Source: an uncultured Bacilli bacterium
Lineage (GTDB): Bacteria; Bacillota_I; Bacilli_A; RF39; UBA660
Assembly: GCA_934096105.1 (NCBI GenBank)
Contig: CAKOLH010000001.1
Span: 1-64,000 of the forward strand
Reading direction: 5' to 3'
DNA: 64,000 nucleotides
Position numbers and translations under genes: made by a program. A model generated the notes under the pieces. The model ran no database searches, was not told where the DNA came from, and was given only the letters and a program-made list of their open reading frames with translations. Every line of letters begins with the position of its first letter. Positions within the stretch are counted from its first letter, which is position 1. This document shows positions 1 through 9,344 of the stretch, in pieces.

Positions 1-363
1 CAATTGTGTGGCACTAAAAGTGATGCAATTAATGATGTTGCAAATTCAAAAATATTTGTACTGAGTTCTAGATATGAAGGCATGCCTAACGCTTTAATTG
101 AAGCAATGGCTGCTGGAACTGCTTGCATTTCTACTGATTGTAAATTTGGTCCTTCTGAATTAATTAACGATGGTAAGAATGGATTATTGATACCGGTTGA
201 TGATGTTAGAACTTTATCAGAAAAAATATTATTCTTAATAAAAAATGATAGTGCCAGAGAAAATATAGAAAAAGAAGCAATGAAAATAAGAAAGAAACTA
301 GATGCCAATACGATATATAAAAAATATTATGATTATTTTGTAGGTGTAAAAAATGAAAAATAA
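1..363 (+). CDS. Glycosyltransferase family 4, C-terminal fragment (cut by window start)
   Basis: The reading frame is open from base 1, so only about the last 120 residues are present. The segment with SSRYEGMPNALIEAMAAG has the E-x7-E pattern that binds the nucleotide-sugar donor in GT4 enzymes, followed by the usual GPSELI and NGLLIPVDD stretches of the GT-B C-terminal domain. It would act in the cytoplasm, adding a sugar to a lipid-linked glycan. Its 3' end overlaps the next gene by 11 bp, so the two are probably co-translated in the polysaccharide operon. Donor and acceptor cannot be told from this fragment. Confidence 0.85.
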   Translation, partial: QLCGTKSDAINDVANSKIFVLSSRYEGMPNALIEAMAAGTACISTDCKFGPSELINDGKNGLLIPVDDVRTLSEKILFLIKNDSARENIEKEAMKIRKKLDANTIYKKYYDYFVGVKNEK

Positions 364-1276
364 ATTGTTAAAGTTAAAGTATTATTTGCTTAATCCATCA
401 AAACTTGTGTTAAGAATAATGAATAGCAAATTTTCAAGAATTTTGGCTGATAAAACATATTTGAAGATATATTTTAAATGTAAAATGGGCTATAAGTTAA
501 ATTTAAAAAATCCCCAGACTTTTAACGAAAAGCTGCAATGGCTAAAACTCTATGATAGAAATCCTGAATATACTAAAATGGTTGATAAATATGAAGTTAG
601 AGAATATATTAAAGAAAAAATAGGTGAGGAGTATTTAATACCTTTGATTGGAGTATATGACAAATTTGATGATATTGATTTTGATGAGTTACCTAATCAA
701 TTTGTAATTAAATGTAATCATGATTCTGGTGGCTTGGTAATTTGCAAAGATAAAGGCAAATTAAATATAGAAGAGACTAGAAAAAAAATAAATAAATCAC
801 TAAAAACAAATTATTATTATGATGGCAGAGAATGGCCATATAAAAATGTAAAACCAAGAATTATTATAGAAAAATATATGGAAGATTCAAATAAAAGTGA
901 TTTGATAGATTATAAACTTTTTTGCTTTAATGGAATTCCAAAAATAGTTTTGGTTTGTTCTGAAAGATTTTCATCGAGCAATATGTGTGAAACATGGTTT
1001 GATATGAATTGGAAATTAATTGATATGACAGAATCTGGACATAGAGTTGATAGCACTATATCTAAGCCTAAACAATTAAAAAAAATGGTAGAATTAAGTA
1101 AAAAACTTTCAAAAAATATACCATTTATAAGAGTAGACTGGTATGAAATAGGAGATAAATTATATTTTGGTGAATTGACTTTTTATCCAGCATCTGGTTT
1201 TGAAAAATTTGAACCAAAAGAGTGGAACAAAAAAATTGGTGATATGTTAAGTATAGATAAACTAGGTGTAAAATGA
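353..1276 (+). CDS. TupA-like ATP-grasp family protein
   Basis: The 307-residue protein has the features of the TupA-like ATP-grasp family found in capsule clusters: an N-terminal segment with NPQTFNEKLQWLKLYDRN, then PNQFVIKCNHDSGG, then IIEKYME and the late DWYEIGDKLYFGELTFYPASG. The last contains acidic residues expected to bind Mg-ATP. In teichuronopeptide synthesis the namesake is thought to link amino acids to a glycan, so an amide-forming or related ligase role is plausible, but the substrate is unknown. The gene overlaps both neighbours (11 bp upstream, ATGA downstream), which indicates a tight operon. Confidence 0.75.
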   Translation: MKNKLLKLKYYLLNPSKLVLRIMNSKFSRILADKTYLKIYFKCKMGYKLNLKNPQTFNEKLQWLKLYDRNPEYTKMVDKYEVREYIKEKIGEEYLIPLIGVYDKFDDIDFDELPNQFVIKCNHDSGGLVICKDKGKLNIEETRKKINKSLKTNYYYDGREWPYKNVKPRIIIEKYMEDSNKSDLIDYKLFCFNGIPKIVLVCSERFSSSNMCETWFDMNWKLIDMTESGHRVDSTISKPKQLKKMVELSKKLSKNIPFIRVDWYEIGDKLYFGELTFYPASGFEKFEPKEWNKKIGDMLSIDKLGVK

Positions 1277-2283
1277 AAAAGTTAAATAATATTTCTTTTA
1301 TTAAAACTATAACCATGCTAGTTGTTGTTTTATATCATTCAATGTTATTTTATACAGGAAATTGGTTTACAGTTATAAAGCCTGTTAAAGTTTTAAATTA
1401 TATTGATTATATAACTACTTTTATTAACACTTATACAATGCCTATATTTGTTTTTTGTTCAGGCTATTTGTTTTTTTATCAAAAAAGAAAGAATAATAAA
1501 TATAATAACTTGTTAATTGATATAAAAAAAAGATTTAATAGATTAGTAATACCATATATTTTTACATCATTGCTTTGGATTATTCCAATAGGAATAGTAC
1601 TATTTAAGTATACCATAAATGATATCATTAAAAAATTTGTTTTAGGAATGTCACCAAGCCAATTGTGGTTTTTATTAATGTTATTTATTGTCTTTATTAT
1701 TATGTATTTTATTTCTAGTAAACTGAAGTTTACTAAAAAGGAGTTTATTATTGCAATTTTTGTTTCATTAATTTTAAATTATCTATCTAAATATATTCCT
1801 AATTATTATCAACTTAATGTTTCGTTTAATTATTTGTTATATTATTATTTTGGTGGCTATATTTGTTCAATAAATTCAAAAATTAAATATAAAAAATTTA
1901 TGAATATTAGTATGATTTTACTATCTTTATGTAGTTACATACTTATAAAAGTAATTCCTGATATTAATTATTATCATTATTTACTTATTATATGCAAACC
2001 ATTTGTTATTTTGATTGGGATATTTTCTTTGTATGTTAATTTAAGTTCGTGCAGTTTTCAAAAACTATGTAATAATAAGCTGTATAAAATATTTGAAAGT
2101 AACAGTTTTGGAATATATTTATTTCATCAGCAGATTATTTATTTTGTTATATATGCATTTAATAAAATATTGGTTCCTATGTTTGTAATTTTATTATCGT
2201 TTGTTTTTTCTTTAATAATATCAAATTTAATCGTTTCAATATTGAAAAAGTGCAAACTAACAAAATTTATGTTTGGATTATAA
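1273..2283 (+). CDS. Acyltransferase 3 family membrane protein
   Basis: A 336-residue polytopic protein with about ten hydrophobic segments. The N-terminus (NNISFIKTITMLVVVLYHS) carries the conserved R/K...H arrangement of acyltransferase 3 proteins, in which the His in TM1 is functionally important. Proteins of this family O-acetylate or O-succinylate surface glycans at the membrane. The start overlaps the previous stop (ATGA). It sits between an ATP-grasp gene and a flippase, so modification of the same polymer is the likely role. The acyl group cannot be deduced. Confidence 0.75.
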   Translation: MKKLNNISFIKTITMLVVVLYHSMLFYTGNWFTVIKPVKVLNYIDYITTFINTYTMPIFVFCSGYLFFYQKRKNNKYNNLLIDIKKRFNRLVIPYIFTSLLWIIPIGIVLFKYTINDIIKKFVLGMSPSQLWFLLMLFIVFIIMYFISSKLKFTKKEFIIAIFVSLILNYLSKYIPNYYQLNVSFNYLLYYYFGGYICSINSKIKYKKFMNISMILLSLCSYILIKVIPDINYYHYLLIICKPFVILIGIFSLYVNLSSCSFQKLCNNKLYKIFESNSFGIYLFHQQIIYFVIYAFNKILVPMFVILLSFVFSLIISNLIVSILKKCKLTKFMFGL

Positions 2284-2320
2284 CATAAATATTATAATTT
2301 AGAGTTAGGAGTGATAAAAA

Positions 2321-3850
2321 ATGAGAAGTAAAAAAGCAATGTATAATATAATAACATCTTTGATATTGCAGTTTGTAATATTAATTTCTGGTTTTATTGT
2401 ACCTAAATTAATTATTGGTAAATTTGGTTCTAATGTAAATGGACTGCTTTCTTCAATCACACAATTCTTGGCTTATATTAGTTTACTAGAATCTGGAATA
2501 GGGCCTGTTGTAAGATCTTCATTATATAAACCTATTGCAAAGAAAGATGACAAAACTATTAAAAATATACTTAGGGCTTCCGAAAAGTTTTTTAGAGTTA
2601 TAGCTTTAATTTTTGCTGTATATTTGCTATGCCTATCAATTGTATACCCTTTTATAGTAAAAGAAGAATTTGGTTATTTCTATACTTTCTCTTTAGTGTT
2701 AATTATTTCTGTTAGTACATTCTTTGAATATTATTTTGGTATGACATATGGATTGTATTTACAAGCGGAACAGAAAACTTATGTTACTTCTGTTATACAA
2801 ATAATAACTTATATATTGAATATTGTATTTATAATAGTTCTTGTTAAGTTTGGGGCTAGTATTCAAATTGTTAAGTTATTTAGTGGTTTTACTTTTATAT
2901 TAAGACCACTAATCCAAAATATTTATATTAAAAAAAAATATAATATTAACTTGAAAGATGCAGATGAAAACTATAAATTAGAGAAGAAATGGGATGGACT
3001 TGCACAGCATATTGCTGCTGTTGTTCACAATAATACTGATATTACAATACTTACTATATTTAGTAAATTGTCTGAAGTGTCAGTTTACTCTGTTTATTCT
3101 ATGGTTACAAGGGGAGTTAAATCAATTATTTCAGCTTTTTCTGGTGGAATAGATGCTTCATTTGGCGATATGATAGCAAAAAATGAAAATGAAACTTTAA
3201 ATAAAAGTTTTAGTACATATGAATTATTCTATTTTACAATAATTACTATATTTTATAGCTGTACAATGTTACTTATTGTCCCATTTGTTAGTGTATATAT
3301 GAAAGGTATTACTGATGCTAATTATATTAGACCATTATTTGGATATTTACTTGTTATAAGTGAGTTTATCTGGGCTGTGAGAGTGCCATATAGTTCTATT
3401 ACTTTAGCCGCTGGTCATTTTAAAGAAACTAGAAAGGGTGCTTGGGTGGAGGCGATAACCAATATTATAATATCTATAATACTTGTTATTAAATTTGGAA
3501 TAGTAGGAGTTGCTATAGGAACTCTTGTTGCTATGATAATTAGGACACTTGAGTTTATTTATCATACTAATAAGTATGTATTAAGAAGAAGTTTAATTAT
3601 TAATATTAAAAAGATAATATTTATGATTATTGAAACAATAATCATAGTTTTGATAGTAAAATTTTTACCATTTAATTTTGATTTTAATTCATATATAAAT
3701 TGGATAATTTATGCTGTTATAGTATTTATGATTTCTTGTGTTGTTACTATAGCAATTAACTTGATAGTTTATAAAGAAGATAGAAAAAATCTAAAACGAA
3801 TATTTAATAATAATTTTAATAAATTATTTAAAAGGAGAAAGAAAAAATGA
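2321..3850 (+). CDS. Wzx-type polysaccharide flippase (MOP superfamily)
   Basis: The 509-residue protein has 12-14 hydrophobic segments and the layout of the PST/MurJ-MATE exporters: N-terminal FIVPKLIIGKFGSNVNGLLSSI, a central cytoplasmic loop near residues 210-230, and a basic C-terminus. These proteins flip undecaprenyl-PP-linked repeat units across the membrane. A good ribosome site (TTAGGAGTGA) precedes ATG 2321. The stop overlaps the next start (ATGA). A second flippase gene lies at 9345, so the locus may export two glycans or may be mosaic. Confidence 0.85.
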   Translation: MRSKKAMYNIITSLILQFVILISGFIVPKLIIGKFGSNVNGLLSSITQFLAYISLLESGIGPVVRSSLYKPIAKKDDKTIKNILRASEKFFRVIALIFAVYLLCLSIVYPFIVKEEFGYFYTFSLVLIISVSTFFEYYFGMTYGLYLQAEQKTYVTSVIQIITYILNIVFIIVLVKFGASIQIVKLFSGFTFILRPLIQNIYIKKKYNINLKDADENYKLEKKWDGLAQHIAAVVHNNTDITILTIFSKLSEVSVYSVYSMVTRGVKSIISAFSGGIDASFGDMIAKNENETLNKSFSTYELFYFTIITIFYSCTMLLIVPFVSVYMKGITDANYIRPLFGYLLVISEFIWAVRVPYSSITLAAGHFKETRKGAWVEAITNIIISIILVIKFGIVGVAIGTLVAMIIRTLEFIYHTNKYVLRRSLIINIKKIIFMIIETIIIVLIVKFLPFNFDFNSYINWIIYAVIVFMISCVVTIAINLIVYKEDRKNLKRIFNNNFNKLFKRRKKK

Positions 3851-4815
3851 AAACATATTTTATTACAGGTGGAGCTGGATTTATTGGTTCTACACTTACT
3901 GAAAGATTATTAAAAGAGGGAAATAAGGTTGTTACTATTGATAATTTTTGTAACTACTATGATCCTAAAATTAAAGAAAAAAATATTAAAGATTTTATTA
4001 ATAATGATAATTATAAATTATATAGAGGAGATATTAGAAATAGAGAAGATGTAAAGAAAATATTTGATGAAAATCATATTGATGTTGTTATGCATCTTGC
4101 AGCGATGGCCGGAGTTAGACCTTCTATTGAAAATCCTTTATTATATCAAGAAGTTAATGGTATTGGTACTCAAAATATTCTTGAAGAAGCTAAACTACAT
4201 AATGTAAAATCTTTGGTTATGGCATCAAGTAGTAGTGTTTATGGTAATTGTAAGGAAGTTCCTTTTAGAGAAGATATGATAGTTGATTATGCTATTAGTC
4301 CTTATGCCGCTACTAAAAAGGCTAATGAAGTAATGGCCCATGTTTATCATAAACTTAATGATATGAATATTATAATGCTTAGATTTTTTACAGTATATGG
4401 ACCCAAACAAAGACCTGATTTAGCAATTAATAAGTTTACAAGATTAATGTTTGATGGTAAATCTATTCCAATGTATGGTGATGGTAGTACTTCAAGAGAT
4501 TATACTTATGTCGATGATATAGTAGATGGTATATGTAAATCTTGTGATTATGTTATGAATAATAGTGATGTCTATGAAATAATTAACTTAGGTAGTAATA
4601 ATCCTATTAGTTTGAAAGATATGATTAATGTTATTGGGGATGTACTTGGGGTTACTCCTAATATTGATATTTTACCTATGCAACCTGGTGATGTTGATAG
4701 AACATACGCTGATATATTAAAAGCTAAAAAACTATTAGGATATGAACCTAAAACTAGTTTTAAAGAAGGAATTAAAAACTTTATTAATTGGTATAAAAAT
4801 AATAGTCAAGAATAA
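3847..4815 (+). CDS. UDP-glucuronate 4-epimerase-like SDR (CapI type)
   Basis: An extended short-chain dehydrogenase of 322 residues. It starts with the NAD-binding TGGAGFIGS motif and has SSSSVYG and the catalytic YAATKKANE (Tyr-x3-Lys). The stretch DNFCNYYDPKIKEKNI after the first beta-alpha unit is typical of UDP-glucuronate 4-epimerases rather than GalE. The predicted reaction is UDP-GlcA to UDP-GalA, and UDP-GlcA would come from the dehydrogenase at 6002. It ends the first operon, and a hairpin terminator follows at once. GDP-mannose dehydratase is less likely given the length and motifs. Confidence 0.8.
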   Translation: MKTYFITGGAGFIGSTLTERLLKEGNKVVTIDNFCNYYDPKIKEKNIKDFINNDNYKLYRGDIRNREDVKKIFDENHIDVVMHLAAMAGVRPSIENPLLYQEVNGIGTQNILEEAKLHNVKSLVMASSSSVYGNCKEVPFREDMIVDYAISPYAATKKANEVMAHVYHKLNDMNIIMLRFFTVYGPKQRPDLAINKFTRLMFDGKSIPMYGDGSTSRDYTYVDDIVDGICKSCDYVMNNSDVYEIINLGSNNPISLKDMINVIGDVLGVTPNIDILPMQPGDVDRTYADILKAKKLLGYEPKTSFKEGIKNFINWYKNNSQE

Positions 4816-4841
4816 AATACAAAAATTAGTTTGTATTTTTT
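4816..4841 (+). terminator. Intrinsic terminator after the epimerase gene
   Basis: Perfect 8-bp stem AATACAAA/TTTGTATT with a 6-nt loop followed by T residues, directly after the TAA stop. The right arm also supplies the -35 of the next promoter. Confidence 0.75.
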
Positions 4842-4858
4842 CTTTTATGTGTTATACT
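4831..4858 (+). promoter_or_regulatory. SigA-type promoter for the DUF3048 gene
   Basis: TTGTAT, 16-bp spacer, TATACT. The -35 overlaps the terminator arm. The start codon is 37 bp downstream. Confidence 0.55.
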
Positions 4859-4894
4859 TGAGGTAGATAAAATGTTATTATTATGGAGGTAAAT

Positions 4895-5944
4895 ATGAGA
4901 AAAAGAAAAAATAATAAGTTAATTTTATTTATTATACTTGGTGTTATCGTGTTATGTGGTATTGGCATAGGAGTATATTTTGTTATTGATAATAATAAAA
5001 AAATTCCTGATAAAAAAGAAAATGTTAATGAGGAAGTAAAGGAAGAAAAGAAAGTTACTATAATTGATGTTGATAGTGATACTAGACCTTATGCTATTAT
5101 GATTAATTGTCATAATGGTGCATTACCTCAAGCAGGTCTTGATAAAGCGTATATGGTATATGAGCTTATGGTTGAAGGTGGTATTACTAGGATGATGGCT
5201 TTATTTAAAGATACAGATGTAGATAAAATTGGTTCTGTTAGAAGCGCTAGAACACAATATTTAGATTATGTATATGAAAATGATGCTATATATGGTCATG
5301 CTGGAGGAGCAGAAGATGCTTTAAAAAGAATTGCTAGTGAAGGTATTAATGATGTTGATGTTGATGGACAATATGGATTTAGAGATACTTCTTTAAATAG
5401 AGCTTGGGAACATAAATTATTTACTTCTACTAAATTATTAGGTGAAGGAACAAATAATAGAAAATATAGAACTACTACTGAAATAAAAAGTTTACTTAAA
5501 TATAGTGCTGAAGAGATAGATTTATCTAAATTAGAAGGTAGTAGTATAGCTAATAATATTAGTATTAAATATTCTGATTATAGAACTTCTAATTATGTTT
5601 ATGATAGTGAAAATAAAGTATATTTAAGAAGTATGAATGATACTAAGAATGTTGACTTAGTAACTGGAGAACAATATAAAGTTAAAAATATTATTATATA
5701 TGGTGTTAATTATTCTAATTATTGTGATCATGGATACTGTGCATATCAAAAAATAGATAATGTTGGTAATGGAGATGGATATTATGTATCTAATGGCTAT
5801 AGTATACCTATTACTTGGAATAAGAGTAGTAAAAATGATAAAACTATATATAAAATAAAGTCTAATGGTGAAGAATTAGTTGTTAATGATGGTAATACTT
5901 ATATTCAAATTTATCCTACTAGTGGTAATTTAAGTATTAATTAG
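4895..5944 (+). CDS. DUF3048 domain protein (YerB-like), membrane-anchored
   Basis: The start is placed at ATG 4895 because the upstream in-frame ATG at 4883 lies within the TGGAGG ribosome site. The 349-residue product has a basic N-terminus, one hydrophobic segment at about residues 8-28, a charged linker, then the DUF3048 domain (PYAIMINCHNGALPQAGL; GGITRMMALFKD; GSVRSARTQYLDY). Family members are extracytoplasmic and mostly uncharacterised; YerB of Bacillus is a lipoprotein. There is no lipobox cysteine here, so it looks like an N-terminally anchored outer-face protein. It is a monocistronic unit inside the glycan locus, with no direct evidence for a sugar-related role. Confidence 0.8.
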   Translation: MRKRKNNKLILFIILGVIVLCGIGIGVYFVIDNNKKIPDKKENVNEEVKEEKKVTIIDVDSDTRPYAIMINCHNGALPQAGLDKAYMVYELMVEGGITRMMALFKDTDVDKIGSVRSARTQYLDYVYENDAIYGHAGGAEDALKRIASEGINDVDVDGQYGFRDTSLNRAWEHKLFTSTKLLGEGTNNRKYRTTTEIKSLLKYSAEEIDLSKLEGSSIANNISIKYSDYRTSNYVYDSENKVYLRSMNDTKNVDLVTGEQYKVKNIIIYGVNYSNYCDHGYCAYQKIDNVGNGDGYYVSNGYSIPITWNKSSKNDKTIYKIKSNGEELVVNDGNTYIQIYPTSGNLSIN

Positions 5945-5946
5945 GG

Positions 5947-5975
5947 TTGATTTCAAAGCTAAATAATGTTATGAT
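5947..5975 (+). promoter_or_regulatory. Promoter for ugd
   Basis: TTGATT, 17-bp spacer, TATGAT, 27 bp upstream of the GTG start. Confidence 0.55.
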
Positions 5976-6001
5976 GTATATACATGATGGAGGTAATAGA
6001 A

Positions 6002-7372
6002 GTGAAAATAGCAGTAGCTGGAACAGGATATGTAGGGTTGGTAACAGGAGTGGCATTAGCTAATATTGGACATAATGTTACTTGTGTTGATATTGATGAA
6101 AAGAAAATAGAAAAGATGAGAAGTGGTATAAGTCCTATTTATGAGCAAGGTTTAGAAGAACTTATGCAAAAAAATAGTAATAGACTTATTTATACTACTG
6201 ATTATAAGAATGCATATAAGGATGCAGATGTTATTATAATAGGAGTTGGTACTCCTGAAAGAAGAGATGGAGCTGCTAATTTAGATTATGTTTATGGTGT
6301 ATGTGAACAAATTGCTAAATCAGTAGAAAAAGATGTAGTGGTGGTTGTTAAATCTACTGTACCTATTGGTACTAATGATGAAGTTGAAAGATACTTAAAA
6401 AATAATGTTAGAGATGGAATTAATATTAATGTTGCTAGTAATCCAGAATTCTTAGCTCAAGGTACTGCGGTAAGGGATACTCTTTATGCTTCAAGAATTG
6501 TAATTGGTACTGAATGTAAGAAAGCAGAAGAGGTATTACTAAGAATGTATGAACCATTAACTAAAGAACCATATAATGTACCTTTATTATCTACGAATAG
6601 AAGAAGTGCAGAAATGATTAAGTATGCTTCTAATGATTTCTTGGCATTAAAAATTTCTTATATTAATGAAATTGCAAACTTATGTGAGAAGTTAGGTGCT
6701 AATATTGAAGATGTATCAAAAGGAATGGGATTTGATTCTAGAATAGGTAATAAATTTTTAAATGCTGGTATAGGTTATGGTGGAAGCTGTTTTCCTAAGG
6801 ATACTAAGGCTCTTCATTATTTGAGTTCACAAGTTGGTGCAGAACTTAAAACTGTTAAGGCTTGTATTGATGTTAATGAAAGTCAAAAAATTAAATTATA
6901 TGAAAAGTTATTAAGTGATTTTGGTAATCTAAAAGGTAAAAATATAGCTGTACTTGGTTTAACTTTTAAACCTGGTACTGATGATTTAAGAGAAGCCCCT
7001 TCTATATATAATATTGAATTATTATTAGATGCTGGTGCAGTAATTAAAGCTTATGATCCAATATCAATAGAAAGTTTTAAAAAGAGAATTTCATATAAAT
7101 TAGAAGATGATGGTGTAGTAGGAAGTATTAGTTATTTTACTGATATTGATAGTACTATTATGAATACTGATGCTGTTCTTATTATGACTGAATGGCCTAT
7201 GATTAAAGAATATGATATATCCAGATATGAAGAGTTAATGGCAAGTCCTAGAATTTATGATGGTAGAAATTGTTATAAGTTATCTGAAGTAGAAAAATAT
7301 AATGTATATTATGATTCTGTTGGAAGAAAAACAATTGATAATTGTTCTAAAATAAAATGTAGGGTGAGGTAA
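6002..7372 (+). CDS. ugd: UDP-glucose 6-dehydrogenase
   Basis: The protein begins VKIAVAGTGYVGLVTG, a Rossmann NAD site. It has the SNPEFLAQGTAVRD substrate segment, the catalytic cysteine in GIGYGGSCFPKDTKA, and the C-terminal GLTFKPGTDDLREAPS of the UDP-Glc/GDP-Man dehydrogenase family. It oxidises UDP-glucose to UDP-glucuronate for the polysaccharide. GTG 6002 is preferred over the ATG at 5984, since GATGGAGGT (5986-5993) is the ribosome site. The resulting 456-residue length is normal for the family. The stop lies inside a terminator hairpin. Confidence 0.93.
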   Translation: MKIAVAGTGYVGLVTGVALANIGHNVTCVDIDEKKIEKMRSGISPIYEQGLEELMQKNSNRLIYTTDYKNAYKDADVIIIGVGTPERRDGAANLDYVYGVCEQIAKSVEKDVVVVVKSTVPIGTNDEVERYLKNNVRDGININVASNPEFLAQGTAVRDTLYASRIVIGTECKKAEEVLLRMYEPLTKEPYNVPLLSTNRRSAEMIKYASNDFLALKISYINEIANLCEKLGANIEDVSKGMGFDSRIGNKFLNAGIGYGGSCFPKDTKALHYLSSQVGAELKTVKACIDVNESQKIKLYEKLLSDFGNLKGKNIAVLGLTFKPGTDDLREAPSIYNIELLLDAGAVIKAYDPISIESFKKRISYKLEDDGVVGSISYFTDIDSTIMNTDAVLIMTEWPMIKEYDISRYEELMASPRIYDGRNCYKLSEVEKYNVYYDSVGRKTIDNCSKIKCRVR

Positions 7373-7388
7373 GTTACTTCACTTTTTT
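7364..7388 (+). terminator. Terminator overlapping the ugd stop codon
   Basis: Inverted repeat GTGAgGTAA / TTACtTCAC followed by six T. The ugd stop codon lies in its left arm. Confidence 0.7.
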
Positions 7389-7401
7389 CTGTTCAATTTA
7401 A

Positions 7402-7430
7402 TTGACTATGATTTAAAATAATGATAAACT
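7402..7430 (+). promoter_or_regulatory. Promoter for the cytidylyltransferase/PLP fusion gene
   Basis: TTGACT, 17-bp spacer, TAAACT, upstream of the GAGGATGTG ribosome site. Confidence 0.5.
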
Positions 7431-7455
7431 TAGATTATGTGAGGATGTGAAATGA

Positions 7456-9267
7456 ATGCAAGCAATTATGTTAGCAGCTGGTAAAGGCTCTAGACTTGGT
7501 AAATATACTAAAAATAATACTAAATGTATGCTTAATGTACATGGTAAAACTTTATTAGAAAGAGCAATTGATGCTTTAATTGAAGCTGATATTAAAGATT
7601 TTATTATTGTACTTGGTTATAAGGGTGAAAATGTAAAAAAATATATTGAAGAAAAAGAACTTGATAAGAAAATTAATATTACTTATATAAATAATGATGT
7701 ATATGATACTACTAATAATATATATTCTTTATATTTAGCAAAAGATTATTTGATTAAAGATGATACTATACTCTTGGAATCTGATTTGATATATGACACT
7801 TCTATAGTAAAAAAATTAGTTAATTCTAAGTATGAGAGTGCAGCAGTTGTAGCTAAATATGAGGAATGGATGGATGGTACTGTTGTAACTTTAAATGATG
7901 ATAATACTATTAGTTCATTTGTAGAAAAGAAAGATTTTGATTATAGTGAAGTAAATAAGTACTATAAAACAGTTAATATTTATAAATTTAGTAAGGAATT
8001 TAGTGAAAGATTTTATTTACCATTTTTGGAATCTTATATTAGAGCTTATGGTAATAATGATTATTATGAGCTTGTCTTAAAGGTTATTAGTGGACTTAAA
8101 GAGGCTAAATTACATGGCTTACAATTAAATGGTGAAGATTGGTATGAAATAGATGATTGTCAAGATTATGATATTGCTAAAGCTATATTTGCTCCAAGTA
8201 CTAGAGAAAAATTAGAATTATTTCATAAGAGATTTGGTGGCTATTGGAGATTTAATGGTATTAAAGATTATTGCTATTTAGTTAATCCTTATTTTCCTAC
8301 TGACAAAATGATAGATAAAATGAAGTATTTTTATAATGAACTTTTATTTAATTATCCTTCTGGTCAAAAAATAGAAAGAATATGTGCTTCTAGAATGTTT
8401 GATAATGTTAGTGAAGAAAACATTTTAATTGGTAATGGGGCAGCAGAGCTTATTAATAATCTAAGATATGTTACTAATAGGAAGATTGCTCTTACTATTC
8501 CATCATTTAATGAATATGTAAGATGTTTTCCTGATAATGATATTTTGTATATAAATAGTAAAGATAATGACTATAGATTATCTTTAGATGAATTAATTAA
8601 AGCGTTAGATAAAGTTGATACTTTGATAGTTATATCTCCAGATAATCCTAGTGGTTCCCATTTAACTTATGATGAAACTATTAAGTTATTAGATACTGCT
8701 AGTGAAAAGAATAAACAAGTTATATTTGATGAATCTTTTATAGATTTTTCTGATAATAATTATACTTTAATTAATGATGACATATTGAATAAATATTCTA
8801 ATTTGATTGTTGTTAAAAGTATTAGTAAATCTTATGGTGTGCCTGGTCTTAGACTTGGAGTACTTGCAAGCGGTAATAAAGAATATTTAAATATTATTAA
8901 TAAGAATTTACCTGTATGGAATATTAATTCATTTGCAGAATATTTTTTACAAATTATTTCTATTTATAAGAAAGATTATGTTATTGGATGTAATAAGATA
9001 AAAGAAGAGAGAAATAGATTCTATAATGAACTACTAAAAATAAAAGAATTAAATGTTTATAAATCTGATGCTAACTATTTTATGATTAAATTAAATAAGG
9101 GTAAAGCTGAAGAAATAGCAGAATATCTTTTAGATAGTAAAAAGATATTAATTAAAGTACTTAATGGTAAAAATGGCTTTGATGATAATGAATATATCAG
9201 AATAGCTATTAAATCTAAAGAAGAAAATGATTATTTATTAGAAAGTATTAAAGAATATTATTTGTAA
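7456..9267 (+). CDS. Bifunctional sugar/choline-phosphate-type nucleotidyltransferase fused to CobD-like PLP enzyme
   Basis: Residues 1-240 form a nucleotidyltransferase of the LicC/cholinephosphate cytidylyltransferase type: LAAGKGSRLG, NTKCMLNVHGKTLLERAI, ESDLIYD and the closing EDWYEIDDCQDYDIA. Residues about 250-603 form a fold-type I PLP enzyme with SPDNPSGSH, FDESFIDF and the PLP lysine in SISKSYGVPGLRLG (Lys458). The DESFIDF signature is closer to CobD (threonine-phosphate decarboxylase) than to HisC. A reasonable inference is that the PLP half makes an amino-alcohol phosphate (for example phosphoethanolamine from phosphoserine) and the N-half activates it to a CDP compound for glycan decoration. 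An aminotransferase role or a phosphonate substrate remain alternatives. The gene is transcribed alone, with its own promoter and terminator. Confidence 0.8.
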   Translation: MQAIMLAAGKGSRLGKYTKNNTKCMLNVHGKTLLERAIDALIEADIKDFIIVLGYKGENVKKYIEEKELDKKINITYINNDVYDTTNNIYSLYLAKDYLIKDDTILLESDLIYDTSIVKKLVNSKYESAAVVAKYEEWMDGTVVTLNDDNTISSFVEKKDFDYSEVNKYYKTVNIYKFSKEFSERFYLPFLESYIRAYGNNDYYELVLKVISGLKEAKLHGLQLNGEDWYEIDDCQDYDIAKAIFAPSTREKLELFHKRFGGYWRFNGIKDYCYLVNPYFPTDKMIDKMKYFYNELLFNYPSGQKIERICASRMFDNVSEENILIGNGAAELINNLRYVTNRKIALTIPSFNEYVRCFPDNDILYINSKDNDYRLSLDELIKALDKVDTLIVISPDNPSGSHLTYDETIKLLDTASEKNKQVIFDESFIDFSDNNYTLINDDILNKYSNLIVVKSISKSYGVPGLRLGVLASGNKEYLNIINKNLPVWNINSFAEYFLQIISIYKKDYVIGCNKIKEERNRFYNELLKIKELNVYKSDANYFMIKLNKGKAEEIAEYLLDSKKILIKVLNGKNGFDDNEYIRIAIKSKEENDYLLESIKEYYL

Positions 9268-9286
9268 AATATAATATTCTTTTTTT
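9251..9286 (+). terminator. Terminator after the fusion gene
   Basis: AAGAATATTAT/ATAATATTCTT, 11-bp perfect stem overlapping the end of the coding region and followed by a T7 tract. Confidence 0.8.
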
Positions 9287-9292
9287 ATTACC

Positions 9293-9321
9293 TTGATAAT
9301 AATGGCTTTTTATAGTATAAT
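9293..9321 (+). promoter_or_regulatory. Promoter of the second glycan operon
   Basis: TTGATA, 17-bp spacer, TATAAT. It would drive the closely packed genes from 9345 to 16660. Confidence 0.6.
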
Positions 9322-9344
9322 TTAATAGAAAGTTGGTGTCTAAG

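Noticed and set aside
7456..9267. Histidinol-phosphate aminotransferase annotation of the PLP half
   Set aside because: The signature DESFIDF is closer to CobD-type decarboxylases, and there are no histidine biosynthesis genes around.
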